From Sporosarcina sp. NCCP-2222 (lineage in GTDB: Bacteria; Bacillota; Bacilli; Bacillales_A; Planococcaceae), in contig NZ_BQYK01000003.1 of NCBI RefSeq assembly GCF_023168145.1, forward strand, positions 151,999 to 215,998: a DNA stretch of 64,000 nucleotides. The letters are read 5' to 3'. Of the stretch, positions 46,536 through 55,023 are shown piece by piece. Below the pieces are notes generated by a model. The model was not told the DNA's origin, made no database searches, and saw only the letters and a list, made by a program, of their open reading frames with translations. Made by a program: the position numbers and the translations under genes. Each line of letters opens with the position of its first letter. Positions within the stretch are counted from its first letter, which is position 1.

Positions 46536-47027
46536 TCACTTGAATTTTAAGATCAATTCAATTTCCGTTTTCCCTTTCCCAAGCTCACGGGCGATTTCTT
46601 CCACAGACCAGCCATTTTTTTGGAGCTTCAACGCTCTTGACCGATCGTCTTCTTCCTCTTGGTTGTCTGCAACAGATGGTTTTGAGAAGGATTTATATGA
46701 CTGAAGAGCCACTTGAACCGGAATGACTGGCTTTTGGTTTTGCCCCTTTTCCGATGGTGCAGGAGCCATGTGCAACTTTTCTTTCTGGCTATCCTTTTCA
46801 GCCGGCTCCACCTCGTCATCCAATCGTTTTTCCAACAGGCGGATCAACCGATCATTCTCATCCTTTAATTCAGTTAAATAGGCTGCTATGGCATCATCCA
46901 TTTCGGACATCAGTTTTTGTTGCTTCGTTTCAAGTTTGTCGAATTTAGCCATGCGCATGTAAAGGAGGGCAATAAAATAAAAAGTGATAAGCTGTAATAT
47001 GAATAAGATAATTAAAAAGATGACCAT
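46536..47027 (-). CDS. swrB: SwrB/YlxL-like flagellar regulator
   Basis: 163-aa protein in the swrB position between sigD and rpsB. One N-terminal membrane helix (residues 1-25) is followed by a coiled-coil segment (MAKFDKLETKQQKLMSEMDD), a charged linker, and a C-terminal helix-turn-helix-like end (SRALKLQKNGWSVEEIARELGKGKTEIELILKFK). SwrB in B. subtilis promotes activation of the flagellar export apparatus. Sequence similarity is limited, so the assignment rests mainly on architecture and position. Confidence 0.75.
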   Translation of the reverse strand: MVIFLIILFILQLITFYFIALLYMRMAKFDKLETKQQKLMSEMDDAIAAYLTELKDENDRLIRLLEKRLDDEVEPAEKDSQKEKLHMAPAPSEKGQNQKPVIPVQVALQSYKSFSKPSVADNQEEEDDRSRALKLQKNGWSVEEIARELGKGKTEIELILKFK

Positions 47028-47033
47028 GTTTGA

Positions 47034-47339
47034 TTACCCCGTAAAGTCGACGAAAGCACCTTTGTATGGATGCGCCATCTCACTTTCTTTGTTGTTTTTC
47101 TTCTGCCGGGACTGTTCCCTTGGTGTTTGTTCTGAGTCCCCGTTTTTGGAATCGGAGTCGGTTTTGGCGGAGCGATCTGATTTTATTACCGTTTCCCGAA
47201 TTTTGGCTTGTTCTTTTTCCGTCAATACACCTGCATGGTCTTGTCCCGCTTGGATCATCTGCTGCTTTTGCTCTGCCATTTTGCCAGCGTCGAAGGTCTT
47301 AGGAATCGCGATTTGAAGTTCTATGCCTTTGAGGCTCAT
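47034..47339 (-). CDS. Unrecognised 101-aa protein between sigD and swrB
   Basis: No confident family. The N-terminus is hydrophobic-amphipathic (MSLKGIELQIAIPKTFDAGKMAEQKQ). The middle is highly charged and probably disordered, rich in K, E, S, D and Q. The C-terminus is a compact motif, HPYKGAFVDFTG. It overlaps the sigD start region by 4 nt (start inside the sigD stop, ATGA) and ends 6 bp before swrB, so it is almost certainly translated as part of the flagellar gene set. No signal peptide or membrane helix is evident. Confidence 0.75.
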   Translation of the reverse strand: MSLKGIELQIAIPKTFDAGKMAEQKQQMIQAGQDHAGVLTEKEQAKIRETVIKSDRSAKTDSDSKNGDSEQTPREQSRQKKNNKESEMAHPYKGAFVDFTG

Positions 47340-48115
47340 AGGATCCCCCCGTCAATAATTTCTGGCGACAGCAATTTCCGCAGTTTAAATAATGCCTTGG
47401 AATGGATTTGAGAAATTCGTGAAGTCGAGAGATTAAGAATTTCACCTATTTCTGTCAAGGTCATCTCTTCGGTATAAAACAAACTTAAGACGAGTTGCTC
47501 ATTTTTGTTCAGCTGCTTGATTTTCAACGATAGATCTCCAACCAGCTCATTCATCATAGCACTTTGCTCGGGTGTTCTTTGCGTCTCATCCTTAATGACA
47601 AACGACTTTTGGCTATCCTCATCCTCATCGCTCATCCTTTCATCGATCGATAAGATATTGGAAAAATAATTTTCATGGACAGTTTGGTAAACATCCTCAA
47701 CCGTCAATCCCAGATGCTGAGCCACTTCTTCCGGAGTCGCATGCCGGAGCAGTTTCTGTTCCAGCCTAATGATTTCCTCTTCCATCTTCTTCGATTTCTC
47801 TCTCGCGGAACGGGGCAGCCAATCTTCTTTTCGCAGGCCATCGATGATCGTACCGCGTATTCGAAAAGAGGCATACGTATCAAATTTCAGATCGCGTCCT
47901 GGATCGAACTTTGTCAAAGCATCAAACAGGCCTTGAAATCCCAAACTTTTAATGTCGTCTCGCGAAACATTCCGCGGAAGCCCTGAGCTGATTCGCTGCA
48001 CATGGTAATTAACGAGAGGAGTATACTTACGTACGAGCATATCGCCCGCCTCCGCATCCCTATCCGTTAACCATTGCCTCCAACATTCTTCTTCTGTCAT
48101 ACTCTGGCTGGACAT
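47336..48115 (-). CDS. sigD: Flagellar/motility sigma factor SigD (sigma-28, FliA)
   Basis: 259-aa alternative sigma factor for late flagellar, autolysin and chemotaxis genes. Region 2 (PRNVSRDDIKSLGFQGLFDAL, DLKFDTYASFRIRGTIIDGLR), region 3, and a region 4 helix-turn-helix (LTEIGEILNLSTSRISQIHSKAL) are all present. The ATG at 48115 follows GAGGGG. Unlike B. subtilis, where sigD is cotranscribed with che genes, a strong terminator and a promoter candidate lie in the 127-bp gap upstream. Confidence 0.97.
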   Translation of the reverse strand: MSSQSMTEEECWRQWLTDRDAEAGDMLVRKYTPLVNYHVQRISSGLPRNVSRDDIKSLGFQGLFDALTKFDPGRDLKFDTYASFRIRGTIIDGLRKEDWLPRSAREKSKKMEEEIIRLEQKLLRHATPEEVAQHLGLTVEDVYQTVHENYFSNILSIDERMSDEDEDSQKSFVIKDETQRTPEQSAMMNELVGDLSLKIKQLNKNEQLVLSLFYTEEMTLTEIGEILNLSTSRISQIHSKALFKLRKLLSPEIIDGGIL

Positions 48116-48172
48116 CGAACCCCTCGCTTTCCAGAATGAATCTATTAATATCAGAACAAATTTTATGTATTA

Positions 48173-48181
48173 AGTATATCA
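48173..48181 (-). promoter_or_regulatory. Extended -10 promoter candidate for sigD
   Basis: Minus strand TGATATACT, about 60 bp upstream of sigD and directly downstream of the cheD terminator. A second TATAAT lies at 48183-48188. No convincing -35 for either. Confidence 0.4.
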
Positions 48182-48191
48182 AATTATAGCG

Positions 48192-48220
48192 AAAAAAGGC
48201 GACTGAATCGTTCAGCCGCC
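48192..48220 (-). terminator. Intrinsic terminator after cheD
   Basis: GGCG(G)CTGAA / TTCAG(T)CGCC stem with one mismatch and a 3-nt loop, then TTTTTTCG on the minus strand. It would end the long fla/che transcript before sigD. Confidence 0.88.
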
Positions 48221-48242
48221 ACTTACGATATAAATGATCTAA

Positions 48243-48737
48243 TCAGATCTCATGCGTGCCAGCGTTTACTGTCCGGATGCTCAGGATGCTTGTAGCTGGA
48301 TCGAATTCAATCGTCCGTCCGCTTGACCCGCCTGTATCTTCTGCGACAATTGGAATAGATAGCCGGCTAAGTTCTTTTTTTACGGCTTCCACATTGCGCG
48401 GACCGATACGTGTCGTATCACTTGAACCGAATTGAAACATCTGGGCTCCTCCAGCTATTTTTGCTTTCAATGCCAGCGGGCGCACCCCTTCCGCTTTCAA
48501 CGCTTCCATAAGTGCATAAATTCCGGTATCCGCAAATTTCGCCATATTGATTTTATCTGATTTGCCTAGACTGGAATCAGGCAGCATCACATGCAGCAGG
48601 CCGGCAATTTTCTTTTTCTCGTCATATAACACGACACCCACACATGAACCGAGCCCTGACGTCCGGATCGTTTCCGGTACCTTTGCAATGTTCAGATCGG
48701 CAATACCGACCCGGACAACCTGTTTCAACGCCTGCAT
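48243..48737 (-). CDS. cheD: Chemoreceptor glutamine deamidase CheD
   Basis: 164-aa enzyme that deamidates receptor glutamines and binds CheC. The catalytic cysteine is in RTSGLGSCVGVVLYD and the histidine in AGLLHVMLPDS; a KIAGGAQMF segment follows. I use the ATG at 48737, directly after the cheC stop; a GTG at 48749 would add four residues. It is the last gene of the chemotaxis block before a terminator. Confidence 0.94.
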   Translation of the reverse strand: MQALKQVVRVGIADLNIAKVPETIRTSGLGSCVGVVLYDEKKKIAGLLHVMLPDSSLGKSDKINMAKFADTGIYALMEALKAEGVRPLALKAKIAGGAQMFQFGSSDTTRIGPRNVEAVKKELSRLSIPIVAEDTGGSSGRTIEFDPATSILSIRTVNAGTHEI

Positions 48738-48738
48738 G

Positions 48739-49371
48739 TTACAACACACCTAACGAACGGAAAATAGTCAAATAGGATGGCGGATCCGGCATCAAGAAGA
48801 AATGCCCGTCTACACTCGACGATCCGTCCTCGTCTTCTTCTTGTATTCTTGTATTAATGACTATGACCTCATCACTATACTGTGAAACTTCAATAAGGCC
48901 AAAGCTGACAATGGCACCTACCATGTCGACACTTAGCGACGGTACAGTCGGATAGATATTCAGCCCTGTGAAATCCGATAAGGCTGAAAGATAGGAGCCG
49001 GACAGAATGTTGCCTAACTCCTGCATCGCAGAAACGCCCATTTCAGGAATAGGATGTTGATTGAAATGAAATGATTCGTCCCCAATAAGCCTTTGAATAA
49101 AATGGTTGGCCGATTCGATGGGCAAAACGAAAAACATACTGCCCGATAAATCGCCCTCGATTCGTAAATAGATGCCCGCGACAATCTTTTCGGACCCCCC
49201 AGCCATCTCAAACATGTCATCAAAAGAAACTAGCCGCACATTCGGCACATGCATATCAATTTTCCTGCCAAGCAATTGGGATAAAGAAGTAGCCGCATGG
49301 GCTGCTCCAATATTCCCAATTTCCTTTAGAACATCCAGATGCATGTCTGTAATCGGATTATTAGTATTCAT
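48739..49371 (-). CDS. cheC: CheY-P phosphatase CheC
   Basis: 210-aa protein with both CheC/FliY active-site signatures (D/S-x3-E-x2-N): DVLKEIGN near the N-terminus and SAMQELGN in the middle. It dephosphorylates CheY-P and, with CheD, forms the adaptation loop typical of Bacillus. The start overlaps cheW by 11 nt. Confidence 0.94.
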   Translation of the reverse strand: MNTNNPITDMHLDVLKEIGNIGAAHAATSLSQLLGRKIDMHVPNVRLVSFDDMFEMAGGSEKIVAGIYLRIEGDLSGSMFFVLPIESANHFIQRLIGDESFHFNQHPIPEMGVSAMQELGNILSGSYLSALSDFTGLNIYPTVPSLSVDMVGAIVSFGLIEVSQYSDEVIVINTRIQEEDEDGSSSVDGHFFLMPDPPSYLTIFRSLGVL

Positions 49372-49828
49372 CTGAAGACACCCGTTTCAACGGCTGCAGC
49401 ACTTTATCGAGATTCAGCATAACTAAAAGGCGTTTATCCAATTTTACCACGCCTGAAATGAATTCAGACTCTACCGATCCGACCACTTCTGGCTGCGGTT
49501 CGATGGAACGAAGAGGGATATCGATGACATCGTTGGCCGCATCAACAATTAATCCAACTTCAAAATCCTGTAAAGAAACTATAATGATCCGGTTATTATC
49601 GTCCATCTCTTTCGTTTCAAGACCGAATCGTTCCCGCAAATCTACAATCGGTGTGACGACACCGCGCAAATTGATAACTCCCTTTACATAAGAAGGTGTT
49701 TTCGGCACGCGGGTTATGGACATTAATTTTTCTATACCTTCTACGACATCGACTTCCATCGCATATTCCTTATCCAACAATTGAAACACGATGGATTTTA
49801 CAGTATCTTGTCCGACTAACTCTGGCAT
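49361..49828 (-). CDS. cheW: Chemotaxis coupling protein CheW
   Basis: 155-aa SH3-like adaptor that links receptors to CheA (QLLDKEYAMEVDVVEGIEK; VKGVINLRGVVTPIVDLRERF). Length is typical. It lies 15 bp after cheA. Confidence 0.96.
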   Translation of the reverse strand: MPELVGQDTVKSIVFQLLDKEYAMEVDVVEGIEKLMSITRVPKTPSYVKGVINLRGVVTPIVDLRERFGLETKEMDDNNRIIIVSLQDFEVGLIVDAANDVIDIPLRSIEPQPEVVGSVESEFISGVVKLDKRLLVMLNLDKVLQPLKRVSSDEY

Positions 49829-49843
49829 TTCAGTCTCCCCTTC

Positions 49844-51907
49844 CTATTTTATTAATGCATTGCAATCTACAATCAGGGCGACTTGACCATTACCGAGAAT
49901 AGTCGCTCCTGAAATCGCAAAGACACTTTGCAAGTAGTTGCCCAGGGATTTTAGAACAATTTCCTGTTGGCCAATAAAGGAGTCTACGACCAGTCCAGCC
50001 AACTTCTCTCCTTTTCGGACAATAACGACAGACTGGAAGCCATCTGAACGAACGTCTCCGTCTTCCATTTCGAAAATATCCTTCAGGTTGACCAACGGGA
50101 CAATATTGCCGCGGAAGTCAATGACTTTTTGATTATGCGCATTCATAATATCTGATGTTTGGATGATTGCTGTTTCGATGATCGATGATAACGGAATTGC
50201 ATAAATATCTTTGTCCAACTCTACCAACATGACCGAAATAATCGACAACGTCAATGGCAGCTGCACTTGGAAAAGGGAACCTTGTCCCTCTTTGGAATCG
50301 ATGGTAATATAGCCGCCAAGAGATTCGATTGTGCTCTTTACCACATCGAGACCGACGCCTCTCCCTGAAACATCAGTAATCTTTTCAGCAGTGGAAAAAC
50401 CGGAAGCCAAAATTAATTCAGCCACTTGTTTATCCGTCATTGTTGCTGCGGATTCTTCGGTAATAATGCCTCTCTCCAATGCTTTGGCAAGGACACGCTC
50501 ACGATTAACGCCAGCGCCGTCATCTTCCAGTTCGATAAAAACATGGTTTCCCGAATGGTAGGCACGCAGCGTGACAGTTCCCTCTTCAGGTTTGCCTTTT
50601 GCAATGCGCTCTGCAGGACTTTCAACTCCATGATCCAAAGCATTGCGGATAAGATGGACGAGCGGATCGCCGATTTCGTCAATTACAGTTCGATCCAGCT
50701 CCGTTTCCGCACCGATAATTTCCAACTTAATCTTTTTGTCCAAGTCCCTTGCCAATTGTCTTACCATTTTAGGGAATCGATTAAATACCGTTTCCACTGG
50801 AATCATCCGCATATTCAAAATGATATTTTGGAGATCTCCGGACACCCGCGTCATTCTTTCCACTGTTTCATTTAAATCCGGATTATGCAGTTCAGTTGCA
50901 ATGGATTGCAGACGCCCACGGTCAATTACCAATTCCTCGAATAGGTTCATTAATACATCGAGACGATCGATATTCACACGGATTGTTTTATTGGAATGGC
51001 TTGCAGCTGTGCTTCTTTTGCTTTGTTGTTTAGCTGTTTCTTCTTTCGCCGGCTTTTGCTTCGTTTCTGCCTCTTCAACGATAAGCTTGGAAGCATTCTC
51101 TTCTTTGGCGCGCTTTTCTTCTTTTAAAGACTCTACATAAATCGGCAGAACTTGAACATGTTCTACCTCAGATACTTTCATCACTTTAGCGGAAATGGAG
51201 CCGACATCTTCTTTTGTCAATAAAACAACAGTGAATTTCTCATCAAAATCTTCATTCTCCAATTGTTCCACATTCGGAATGGACTTGATTACTTCACCGG
51301 ACTTCTCCAATATTTCAAAGACCATAAATACACGGGCCGCTTTGAGAAGGCAGTCTTCCCGCAATTCTACAGTTACTTCATACGCTGTAAACCCTTGTTC
51401 TGCTGATTGCCCGATAACAGTTAATTCGAATTCATCATAGTCCATTGCAGGAGCAGCCGGAATATCCGTTGCTTCCTCTAAGACAGCGGCTGCAGTTTCA
51501 GCAGCTGAAGATGCTTCAGCAACATGTTCTCCCGCTTCGATGCGATTGAGTATGGAGACGAGCTCAGATACATCCTTCTTGCCTGTACCGCCAGCTTCTA
51601 TATCTAGAACCATTTCTTCTAGATAATCAACTGCTTTAAACACAACATCCAAGATTTCGGTCGTCACTTCAATTTTGGAATTCCGAATTGCATCCAATAC
51701 GTTCTCCATTTTATGTGTCAAATCGGCTATGTCTTCGTATCCCATTGTTGCAGACATGCCTTTCAAAGTATGAGCAGATCGGAAAACTTCGTTTACAATC
51801 GCTAAATCTTGAGGATTGTTTTCGAGTTCCAGCAAATGTTCGTTGCATGATTGAAGATGCTCTTTACTTTCGTCCAGAAACATTTCCAAATATTGATTCG
51901 TTTCCAT
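49844..51907 (-). CDS. cheA: Chemotaxis histidine kinase CheA
   Basis: 687-aa kinase in the standard five-domain order. P1 carries the phosphorylated histidine in FRSAHTLKGMSATMGY, and a P2 CheY/CheB-binding region follows. P3 is the dimerization domain (IRVNIDRLDVLMNLFEELVIDRGRL). P4 is the ATPase (HLIRNALDHGVESP, DVSGRGVGLDVVKS), and P5 is CheW-like. The ATG at 51907 is 9 nt from AGGGGG; a GTG just before it is an alternative. Confidence 0.97.
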   Translation of the reverse strand: METNQYLEMFLDESKEHLQSCNEHLLELENNPQDLAIVNEVFRSAHTLKGMSATMGYEDIADLTHKMENVLDAIRNSKIEVTTEILDVVFKAVDYLEEMVLDIEAGGTGKKDVSELVSILNRIEAGEHVAEASSAAETAAAVLEEATDIPAAPAMDYDEFELTVIGQSAEQGFTAYEVTVELREDCLLKAARVFMVFEILEKSGEVIKSIPNVEQLENEDFDEKFTVVLLTKEDVGSISAKVMKVSEVEHVQVLPIYVESLKEEKRAKEENASKLIVEEAETKQKPAKEETAKQQSKRSTAASHSNKTIRVNIDRLDVLMNLFEELVIDRGRLQSIATELHNPDLNETVERMTRVSGDLQNIILNMRMIPVETVFNRFPKMVRQLARDLDKKIKLEIIGAETELDRTVIDEIGDPLVHLIRNALDHGVESPAERIAKGKPEEGTVTLRAYHSGNHVFIELEDDGAGVNRERVLAKALERGIITEESAATMTDKQVAELILASGFSTAEKITDVSGRGVGLDVVKSTIESLGGYITIDSKEGQGSLFQVQLPLTLSIISVMLVELDKDIYAIPLSSIIETAIIQTSDIMNAHNQKVIDFRGNIVPLVNLKDIFEMEDGDVRSDGFQSVVIVRKGEKLAGLVVDSFIGQQEIVLKSLGNYLQSVFAISGATILGNGQVALIVDCNALIK

Positions 51908-51921
51908 CACTAAATGCCCCC

Positions 51922-53046
51922 TTATTGTTTTAGGCTTTGCACGATTGTCGATGCAATGTTTTGTAAATCAACGACTTGATCGGCAAGTCCTGATTCAATG
52001 ATCGCTTTTGGCATCCCATAAATGACAGAAGTTTTCTCTGACTCGGCTATGCAAAAGGCATTCCTTCTTTTTTTCAATATTTGCATGCCTGCTTTTCCAT
52101 CATGGCCCATGCCTGTCATAACGACTGCGACAAATCGGGCATCCTGGATTGCGGCGGCTGATTCGAACAAAACATCCACAGATGGACGATGTCCCATTCT
52201 CGGCAATTCCTCAGAATCAAGACGGACACAAAAAGCGGTACCAATTTTAACGATTTTCAAATGTTTACCACCGGGTGCAATATAAGCCGTCCCACCTGAA
52301 AGCAACTCTCCGTCTATAGCCTCTTTAACGTGAATGCCGCTCAGACCATCCAATCGATCTGCTAAAGACTTCGTAAATCCGGGCGGCATATGCTGCACTA
52401 CTAGAATAGGCACACCGATATCGGATGGGAGTTTTGTCAGAACTTCTTGTAGTGCTCTAGGCCCACCAGTCGATGTACCTATTATAACAAAAGTATTAGT
52501 TGATTTGGTAAACTTTTTCTGCGTCACTGCAGAATTTAACTCGACTTCTTTAGGAACAAATTTCTCTTGTGCAAGCGAGTTTAACGTTTCCGGCAATACT
52601 TGCTGGCTACCGCCTGCTTTTGCAGTAAGCGTGGCAATTTTGACCTTTGAAGCGGCAACAACTTTCTCGACAATTTCTCTTTCTACATCCTTTAAATTCA
52701 GTGAAATGGGTCCACCGGGCTTGGCGACAAAGTCGACAGCACCATATTCCATCGCTGTCATTGTGTTGGTTGCCCCTATTTCCGTCGTACTGGAAAGCAT
52801 GACAATTGGCACTGGATTAGTTTCCATAATCAGTTTCAGAGCTTCTAAGCCATTCAAAACGGGCATTTCGATGTCCATAGATACAACATCAGGTTTCATT
52901 AATTGAACTTTTTCCAATGCATCTTTGCCATTTCGCGCAGTCGCAATCACTTCCAGATCAGGATGGGAAGAAAGCATTTCCGAAATCAGTTTCCTCATAA
53001 AAGCGGAATCATCTACTACGAGCACTTTTTTACGCACGTCTCGCAT
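51922..53046 (-). CDS. cheB: Protein-glutamate methylesterase CheB
   Basis: 374-aa response regulator. The receiver domain has its phosphoacceptor aspartate in DVVSMDIEMPVLNG. The C-terminal methylesterase has the triad in IIGTSTGGPRAL (Ser), VVQHMPPGFTKSLADRL (His) and VVMTGMGHDGKAGM (Asp). It lies between flhG and cheA as in B. subtilis. Confidence 0.96.
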   Translation of the reverse strand: MRDVRKKVLVVDDSAFMRKLISEMLSSHPDLEVIATARNGKDALEKVQLMKPDVVSMDIEMPVLNGLEALKLIMETNPVPIVMLSSTTEIGATNTMTAMEYGAVDFVAKPGGPISLNLKDVEREIVEKVVAASKVKIATLTAKAGGSQQVLPETLNSLAQEKFVPKEVELNSAVTQKKFTKSTNTFVIIGTSTGGPRALQEVLTKLPSDIGVPILVVQHMPPGFTKSLADRLDGLSGIHVKEAIDGELLSGGTAYIAPGGKHLKIVKIGTAFCVRLDSEELPRMGHRPSVDVLFESAAAIQDARFVAVVMTGMGHDGKAGMQILKKRRNAFCIAESEKTSVIYGMPKAIIESGLADQVVDLQNIASTIVQSLKQ

Positions 53047-53048
53047 TT

Positions 53049-53915
53049 TTAATCACGCCCTCTCGAAAAAAGACTTTTTAACCTGCCTAGGAAGCTTTGC
53101 TCCCTTGAAGTCTCTTGTTCCCTCGATATCCCTGCGAATGCGGTCGCGATGGTTTTCATCTTTCTGGAGACTGGTGCATCCGGAAAATAAAGAAGAAATG
53201 GCTTCTGAGCAACAACAGAGGTATGAACAGCCGGGTCCTCTGGCAGAAAGCCTAATATAGTCGTTTCTTTATTTAAAAACTTCTTCATGGCAAACTGTAG
53301 TCTTCTCGCAGCTTCCAACCCTTCTTCCTGTTTAGCCACCCGATTGCTGACTAAGTGGAAGCGTTTCTCAGGATCCTTTAAATAGATGAATTTCATCATG
53401 GAATAGGCATCCGTGATGGATGTTGGTTCTGTTGTCGAAATAACGATGACCTCATCAACAGCAATAATTAGATCGATTGAACTTTGGGTAGCTCCAGCCC
53501 CCATATCAAAAAGAATGAAGTCGTATTCTTGCTGCAATTGATCAAAAGCTTCCAACAACCGGTTAAACATTTCTGCAGACCAGTCCAGGACACTATCTAG
53601 ACCAGAACCGCCCGAGATAAAAGCAAGCCCTTCTGTATCCATTGTGATGACCTCTTGAAGGGTTTTCTGGCCGCTTACATAGTCTTTCAAGCTATAGGCA
53701 GGCGAAGAGCCTAGCAATATATGAATATTGCCCATTCCAATATCCATATCGACTATGATTACTTTTTTCCCGGAATTTTGAAGGGCATAAGCAAAGTTAG
53801 TCGAGAAATTTGATTTGCCTACACCACCCTTGCCACTGACTACCGCAATGGATCTGGCTAAACCGCCCTGGGCTCTCAACATTTTAAGGCGCAATGCTTC
53901 AGCTTGATCACGCAT
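53049..53915 (-). CDS. flhG: MinD-like ATPase FlhG (YlxH/FleN)
   Basis: 288-aa ParA/MinD-type ATPase that sets flagellar number and placement with FlhF. It has the deviant Walker A VVSGKGGVGKSNFS, then IIVDMDIGMGNIH, and a C-terminal basic segment. The ATG at 53915 (MRDQAEALRLKML) follows AAAGGTG by 6 nt and overlaps the flhF stop; the GTG at 53924 abuts that site and is less likely. Confidence 0.94.
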   Translation of the reverse strand: MRDQAEALRLKMLRAQGGLARSIAVVSGKGGVGKSNFSTNFAYALQNSGKKVIIVDMDIGMGNIHILLGSSPAYSLKDYVSGQKTLQEVITMDTEGLAFISGGSGLDSVLDWSAEMFNRLLEAFDQLQQEYDFILFDMGAGATQSSIDLIIAVDEVIVISTTEPTSITDAYSMMKFIYLKDPEKRFHLVSNRVAKQEEGLEAARRLQFAMKKFLNKETTILGFLPEDPAVHTSVVAQKPFLLYFPDAPVSRKMKTIATAFAGISREQETSREQSFLGRLKSLFSRGRD

Positions 53916-55023
53916 GGGAAACACCTTTCATCAGCAGGGAAATGAGAGAATCCAAGTTTGCTTCTACAAGATCCTCGGGCACTTCCTGACCGTCCGTATA
54001 GTACGCAACGCCCATCTGATATTCTTTCATTAAGTTGAAAATCGGTCCGATGGAGCCTGTTTCATCTACTTTGGTAAAGATGAAACGCTGGATCGGCAAT
54101 GATTTAAATTGATCAATGATTGCTCTCATGTCTTCCTCTTTGGAGGTAACCGAAAGGACTAGATACAATTCCATTTCCAACGAGAAATCGACGAGTGACT
54201 GGAGGTCACGGACAAATTTCTCTTCCTTATAATTGCGGCCTGCTGTATCAATGAATAATAAATCGCGGTCAGCCAGTTTTTCAATTGACGTTTGAAAATC
54301 ACTTGCATTATAAGCAACTTCGACTGGTGCTTGTAATAGATTTGCATACGTCCGCAATTGTTCGATCGCAGCAATTCGATATGTATCCGTCGTGATGAAG
54401 CCTATTTTCTTTTTTCGTTCCAATAAAGCGCGAGCCGCAATCTTCGCAATGGTTGTTGTTTTGCCAACACCTGTCGGCCCTAAAACATTCACATATTTCT
54501 TTGTAAAATCCGTACCGCCGAATGACAGATTTCCAAACTCCTCATGAAGAATCGCCTTTGCAGCTTCGACCTGCTCAGTACGAGTAAAATCTCTTTTCTC
54601 TGCTTTCATCTTCGAGAAGATTTCATTTCCAATGCGATCAATTAAACCACGGTCTAAGCCTTGATTTTCTAAATGGACTAACAATGGTTTAAGGTCATCC
54701 GGATACTGATCCATGTTACCCGATTGCTGCATTTGCTTCAGCAGCCGTTTCATTTCTTTCATTTCTCTTGATAAATCGAGATCGGGTTTAGATGCCATCT
54801 CGGTAACTTGTTGCGGAACAATCGACACTGCTGGCTGAACCGGTTTTGCAGCAGGCTCGTCAAAGCCTGCTACTACTTCGACCGATTTCTTTTGAAACAG
54901 TCCTAAGAAGCCTTTTGATTTCACTACAGTCGAACTCAGAATGACCGCATCTTCCCCAAAGTCCGTCCTGACTTTTTTCATCGCTTCGACCATTGTATTG
55001 GCAGTATACTTTTTCATTTTCAT
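53908..55023 (-). CDS. flhF: Flagellar SRP-type GTPase FlhF
   Basis: 371-aa GTPase related to Ffh and FtsY. A basic, variable N-terminal B domain is followed by the N domain and a G domain with VLGPTGVGKTTTIAKIA, FITTDTYRIAAIEQL, FIDTAGRNYKE and IFTKVDETGSIG. It helps position flagella. Its start overlaps the flhA stop by one nucleotide (TAATG). Confidence 0.96.
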   Translation of the reverse strand: MKMKKYTANTMVEAMKKVRTDFGEDAVILSSTVVKSKGFLGLFQKKSVEVVAGFDEPAAKPVQPAVSIVPQQVTEMASKPDLDLSREMKEMKRLLKQMQQSGNMDQYPDDLKPLLVHLENQGLDRGLIDRIGNEIFSKMKAEKRDFTRTEQVEAAKAILHEEFGNLSFGGTDFTKKYVNVLGPTGVGKTTTIAKIAARALLERKKKIGFITTDTYRIAAIEQLRTYANLLQAPVEVAYNASDFQTSIEKLADRDLLFIDTAGRNYKEEKFVRDLQSLVDFSLEMELYLVLSVTSKEEDMRAIIDQFKSLPIQRFIFTKVDETGSIGPIFNLMKEYQMGVAYYTDGQEVPEDLVEANLDSLISLLMKGVSHA

